From positions 1-64,000 of the forward strand of contig PXBD01000032.1 of assembly GCA_003565625.1 (NCBI GenBank): a DNA stretch of 64,000 bases, read 5' to 3'. Both the position numbers and the translations under genes were made by a program. This document shows, piece by piece, positions 61,710 through 64,000 of the stretch. The stretch's first letter is position 1, and every line of letters starts with the position of its first letter. The notes under the pieces are model-generated. The model saw nothing but the letters and a program-made list of their open reading frames with translations, had not been told where the DNA came from and made no database searches. Origin of the DNA: Gammaproteobacteria bacterium. Lineage in GTDB: Bacteria > Pseudomonadota > Gammaproteobacteria > Xanthomonadales > Wenzhouxiangellaceae.

Positions 61710-64000
61710 ATGCCTGATGCCTTGCGACCCAGCGCGGTTCTCGCTGTTGTATTGTGGCTGTGGTGGTCGCCACCGGCCTGGTCTGCACCAGACGTTGCCG
61801 TCGACAGCGTCCTGGCGCTTACGCCTTTGACGGTCGTTCTCGATGGTCATGACCACGGCGCCAAGGCTGCTGACATTCGCCGCGCCCTGGTCATGCAGCT
61901 TGCCCGCAACGGTCTGCCGGAGCCGGGTGATGAGGTCAGCCTGTTCGGTCACAGTGCCCAGTGGGATGCGCTTGAACTGGCTGTGATCGCCGAGCCTTCG
62001 AGCCCGGCGCTGTGGGTGTTTCACCTTGAAGCGGAGCGATTCGTGCGCGGTCATTTGGCGATGTCCGGCCTGGTCGCGCCGGAGCTTTGGCTGGACGGCG
62101 AGCGCCGGACATTCGAGGATGACCGCAGCGCCCTGGACCTGGCTGCCGGCACCCACACCGTGTGGCTGATTCACCACGGCGTGGAGCCGGAAACGGTACC
62201 CGAGCTGCGCTGGATCGGACGCGCCGGGCACGATCGGGTCAGCCCTCACCTCGAGCCGCGACGGCGGGTGTCGGCGCGCTTGCTGACCAATGCCGAAACG
62301 GCAGGGTCGCTGGCGCTTTCGCCTGACGGACGCTACCTGGCGGTGGGTTTCCAGGCCCGCAATGATGCAGCCGACCTGGACCTGGCGCGGGTCGAGGTTC
62401 GTGACCTTGTGCAGGATCGGATCGTGCGCCAGTGGACGTCCTCACCGCCGCGCAGCCTGGCCTGGAGCCCGGGTGGAGAGCAATTGGCCGTGCACGAAGG
62501 CGACAATCTGTGGCTGCATGATCTCGCCAGCGGCCAGGCGCGCCTGGTGCTGGCCAACCACGAACGCATCGGCAGCTGGCGCTGGCATCCGGACGGGGCC
62601 TCGATCCTGTTTGCCTGGACCGACCCCTACGAGTCGACCAACCCGAAACGCCGGCGACTGCGTTCGCTGGAAGACCGCTGGGGGACTTTCCGCGACAACA
62701 CGCAAGTTTTCCAGGTCGATGCCGAAAGCGGTCTGATTCGGCCGCTCACGACTTCTGAGGTTTCGGTCAACCTGCTTGATGTGCATCCGGATGGCGACCG
62801 CCTGTTGCTCTCGGAGCGAGTCATTGACTACGCGGAACCGCCGCACAGTCTGTTTCGCCTGTTCGAGTTGGATCTGGACACGCTTGAACAGCGCGAAATC
62901 GGCCGCTATCGCCAGCTCAATGCTGTCCTGTTCGCCGACGACGGCTACTGGCTGCTGGCCGGGCCTGGTCTGGCCCAGGGCGATGGGGCGACCAGCGCTG
63001 GAGAACTCACGCCCAACGAGTACGACACCCAGCTGTATGCCTTGAGCGCCGATGGCGCCAGTGCACGCAGCCTCAGCCGGGATTTCGACCCGGCCTTCGG
63101 CAGCATGCACCGCCTGCCCGACGGTGATCTGCTGTTGTCGGCGACCTGGGGCGAGAGCGTGGCGCTGGTGCGCTACCGGGTCAGAGACGGAGAGTTTCAG
63201 CGCCTCGATACCGGGCTCGAGGTCATGGAGCAGTTCGTTGCCAGCCAGGGCGAGGCCCCGGTTGTGGTCGTTCGCGGCACCGACGTCGCCGCCCCGCAGC
63301 GGCTGCACCGGATCGATCTGGCGGCCAACCGGCCGGAACTGCTGCACGACAGCCGTGCCCAGGAGTATGCCGGGGTCCGGTTCGGCCCGGTTCGTCCCTG
63401 GTCGTTTGTCAACGCCGCCGGAGACAACATCGAGGGCCGCTACTACCTGCCGCCCGGCTTCGACCCCGACCAGTCCTATCCGCTGATCGTTTATTACTAC
63501 GGTGGCACCACCCCGGTCAATCGCCAGTTTACCGGCCGCTACCCGTTCCACCTGTGGGCGGCCAAGGGTTACGTGGTTTACGTGCTCCAGCCGCGTGGCA
63601 CCATCGGTTATGGACAGACCTTCTCGGCTCTGCACGTCAATGCCTGGGGGCGGTACACGGCCGAGGACATCATCGAGGGCACCGATCGGTTTGTCGAAGC
63701 CCACCCGTTCATCGACGCCGAGCGCGTTGGCAATATCGGCGCCAGCTACGGTGGCTTCATGACCATGCATCTGGCCACGCTCACCGATCGCTATGCCGCC
63801 TCGATTTCGCACGCCGGCATCAGCGCGCTGACCTCCTACTGGGGTCAGGGCTGGTGGGGCTACGGCTACTCGGGTATTGCCAGCCGCGGCTCGTTTCCCT
63901 GGAACAATCCGGAGCTCTACGTTGGCCAGAGCCCGGTGTATTCGGCGGATCGCATCACCACGCCGCTGTTGCTGGTCACCGGAGATTCCGACACCAACGT
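61710..64000 (+). CDS. S9-family prolyl oligopeptidase/DPP-like serine peptidase (3' truncated)
   Basis: About 763 codons are visible from ATG 61710 (ribosome-binding site AAGGA) to the window end. A signal peptide (ending WSAPD near residue 27) directs it outside the cytoplasm. Residues 28-200 are beta-rich, 200-560 form a propeller-like region (ALSPDGRYLAVGF, SLAWSPGGEQLAVHEG), and the hydrolase domain has the nucleophile elbow GASYGGF (Ser679) and GDSDTNV with the catalytic Asp761. The histidine lies beyond the window. It probably cleaves short proline-containing peptides. Regulation by the FNR box is possible. Confidence 0.87.
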   Translation, partial: MPDALRPSAVLAVVLWLWWSPPAWSAPDVAVDSVLALTPLTVVLDGHDHGAKAADIRRALVMQLARNGLPEPGDEVSLFGHSAQWDALELAVIAEPSSPALWVFHLEAERFVRGHLAMSGLVAPELWLDGERRTFEDDRSALDLAAGTHTVWLIHHGVEPETVPELRWIGRAGHDRVSPHLEPRRRVSARLLTNAETAGSLALSPDGRYLAVGFQARNDAADLDLARVEVRDLVQDRIVRQWTSSPPRSLAWSPGGEQLAVHEGDNLWLHDLASGQARLVLANHERIGSWRWHPDGASILFAWTDPYESTNPKRRRLRSLEDRWGTFRDNTQVFQVDAESGLIRPLTTSEVSVNLLDVHPDGDRLLLSERVIDYAEPPHSLFRLFELDLDTLEQREIGRYRQLNAVLFADDGYWLLAGPGLAQGDGATSAGELTPNEYDTQLYALSADGASARSLSRDFDPAFGSMHRLPDGDLLLSATWGESVALVRYRVRDGEFQRLDTGLEVMEQFVASQGEAPVVVVRGTDVAAPQRLHRIDLAANRPELLHDSRAQEYAGVRFGPVRPWSFVNAAGDNIEGRYYLPPGFDPDQSYPLIVYYYGGTTPVNRQFTGRYPFHLWAAKGYVVYVLQPRGTIGYGQTFSALHVNAWGRYTAEDIIEGTDRFVEAHPFIDAERVGNIGASYGGFMTMHLATLTDRYAASISHAGISALTSYWGQGWWGYGYSGIASRGSFPWNNPELYVGQSPVYSADRITTPLLLVTGDSDTN

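Noticed and set aside
61569-62249. 227-codon N-terminal extension of hemN
   Set aside because: It runs antisense through the S9 peptidase gene, crosses the FNR box, and HemN proteins start at the MSELLRPTFD-type arm, with a good ribosome-binding site at 61568.

Overview
The window is a gene-dense stretch (about 50 protein genes) of high-GC chromosome from a Gram-negative gammaproteobacterium. The evidence is the mreBCD-mrdAB-mltB-rlpA-dacA-ybeD-lipB wall cluster, an E. coli-type homodimeric pyruvate dehydrogenase E1, a dihydrolipoamide dehydrogenase carrying its own lipoyl domain (a pattern known from Xanthomonadales and some Chromatiales), LpxL-like acyltransferases, FNR and NtrBC. Wenzhouxiangellaceae or a relative would fit, but that placement is inference. 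I see no rRNA, tRNA, CRISPR array, transposase or prophage. No intergenic gap exceeds 200 bases; the largest are 9374-9569, 31730-31914 and 55852-56034.

Layout. 1-4.3 kb: the end of an unknown gene, a NapC/NirT tetraheme quinol dehydrogenase under a perfect FNR box, and a molybdenum-cofactor operon moaC-moaD-moaE-mobA-like-moeB. The moeB product is fused to a rhodanese and to a carboxymuconolactone-decarboxylase (CMD) domain that has its own internal start site. 4.4-9.4 kb: two convergent PilZ genes, MenA-like prenyltransferase, a bile-acid:sodium-type transporter, a small tetraheme cytochrome c, an orphan cyclic-nucleotide-binding protein and a PfkB kinase. 9.5-15.1 kb: a CheB-CheR-PAS fusion translationally coupled to a PAS-GGDEF-EAL protein. 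15.2-26.8 kb: rod-shape and wall-maturation genes, lipB and the Prc protease. 26.8-37.4 kb: priA, then the pyruvate dehydrogenase cluster aceE-aceF-retropepsin-lpd, whose interdomain linkers and spacer carry short tandem and inverted repeats, then a DUF885 peptidase. 37.4-48 kb: an NRAMP-like transporter facing a five-gene operon: VolA-like surface lipase, DUF1302 outer-membrane barrel, DUF1329 LolA-like protein, Ycf48-like beta-propeller and an RND/MMPL pump. 48-54.3 kb: tandem LpxL-like acyltransferases, dtd, Sua5/TsaC, ntrC-ntrB and a DUF4124 gene. 54.4-64 kb: glnA with a candidate sigma-54 promoter, a PEBP protein, an M14 peptidase, fnr, hemN under a second perfect FNR box, and an S9 peptidase cut by the window end.

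How it fits together. Molybdenum cofactor synthesis, menaquinone prenylation, a NapC-type quinol dehydrogenase, a periplasmic tetraheme cytochrome, FNR and oxygen-independent heme synthesis describe an organism able to respire without oxygen, with FNR boxes on two of the key genes. Nitrogen control (ntrBC, glnA) sits together. The region least explained by textbook biology is the 38.8-48 kb operon, which reads as a candidate trans-envelope lipid-handling machine with a component for each compartment. Next are the fused MoeB-rhodanese-CMD gene and the repeat-invaded linkers of the pyruvate dehydrogenase complex.
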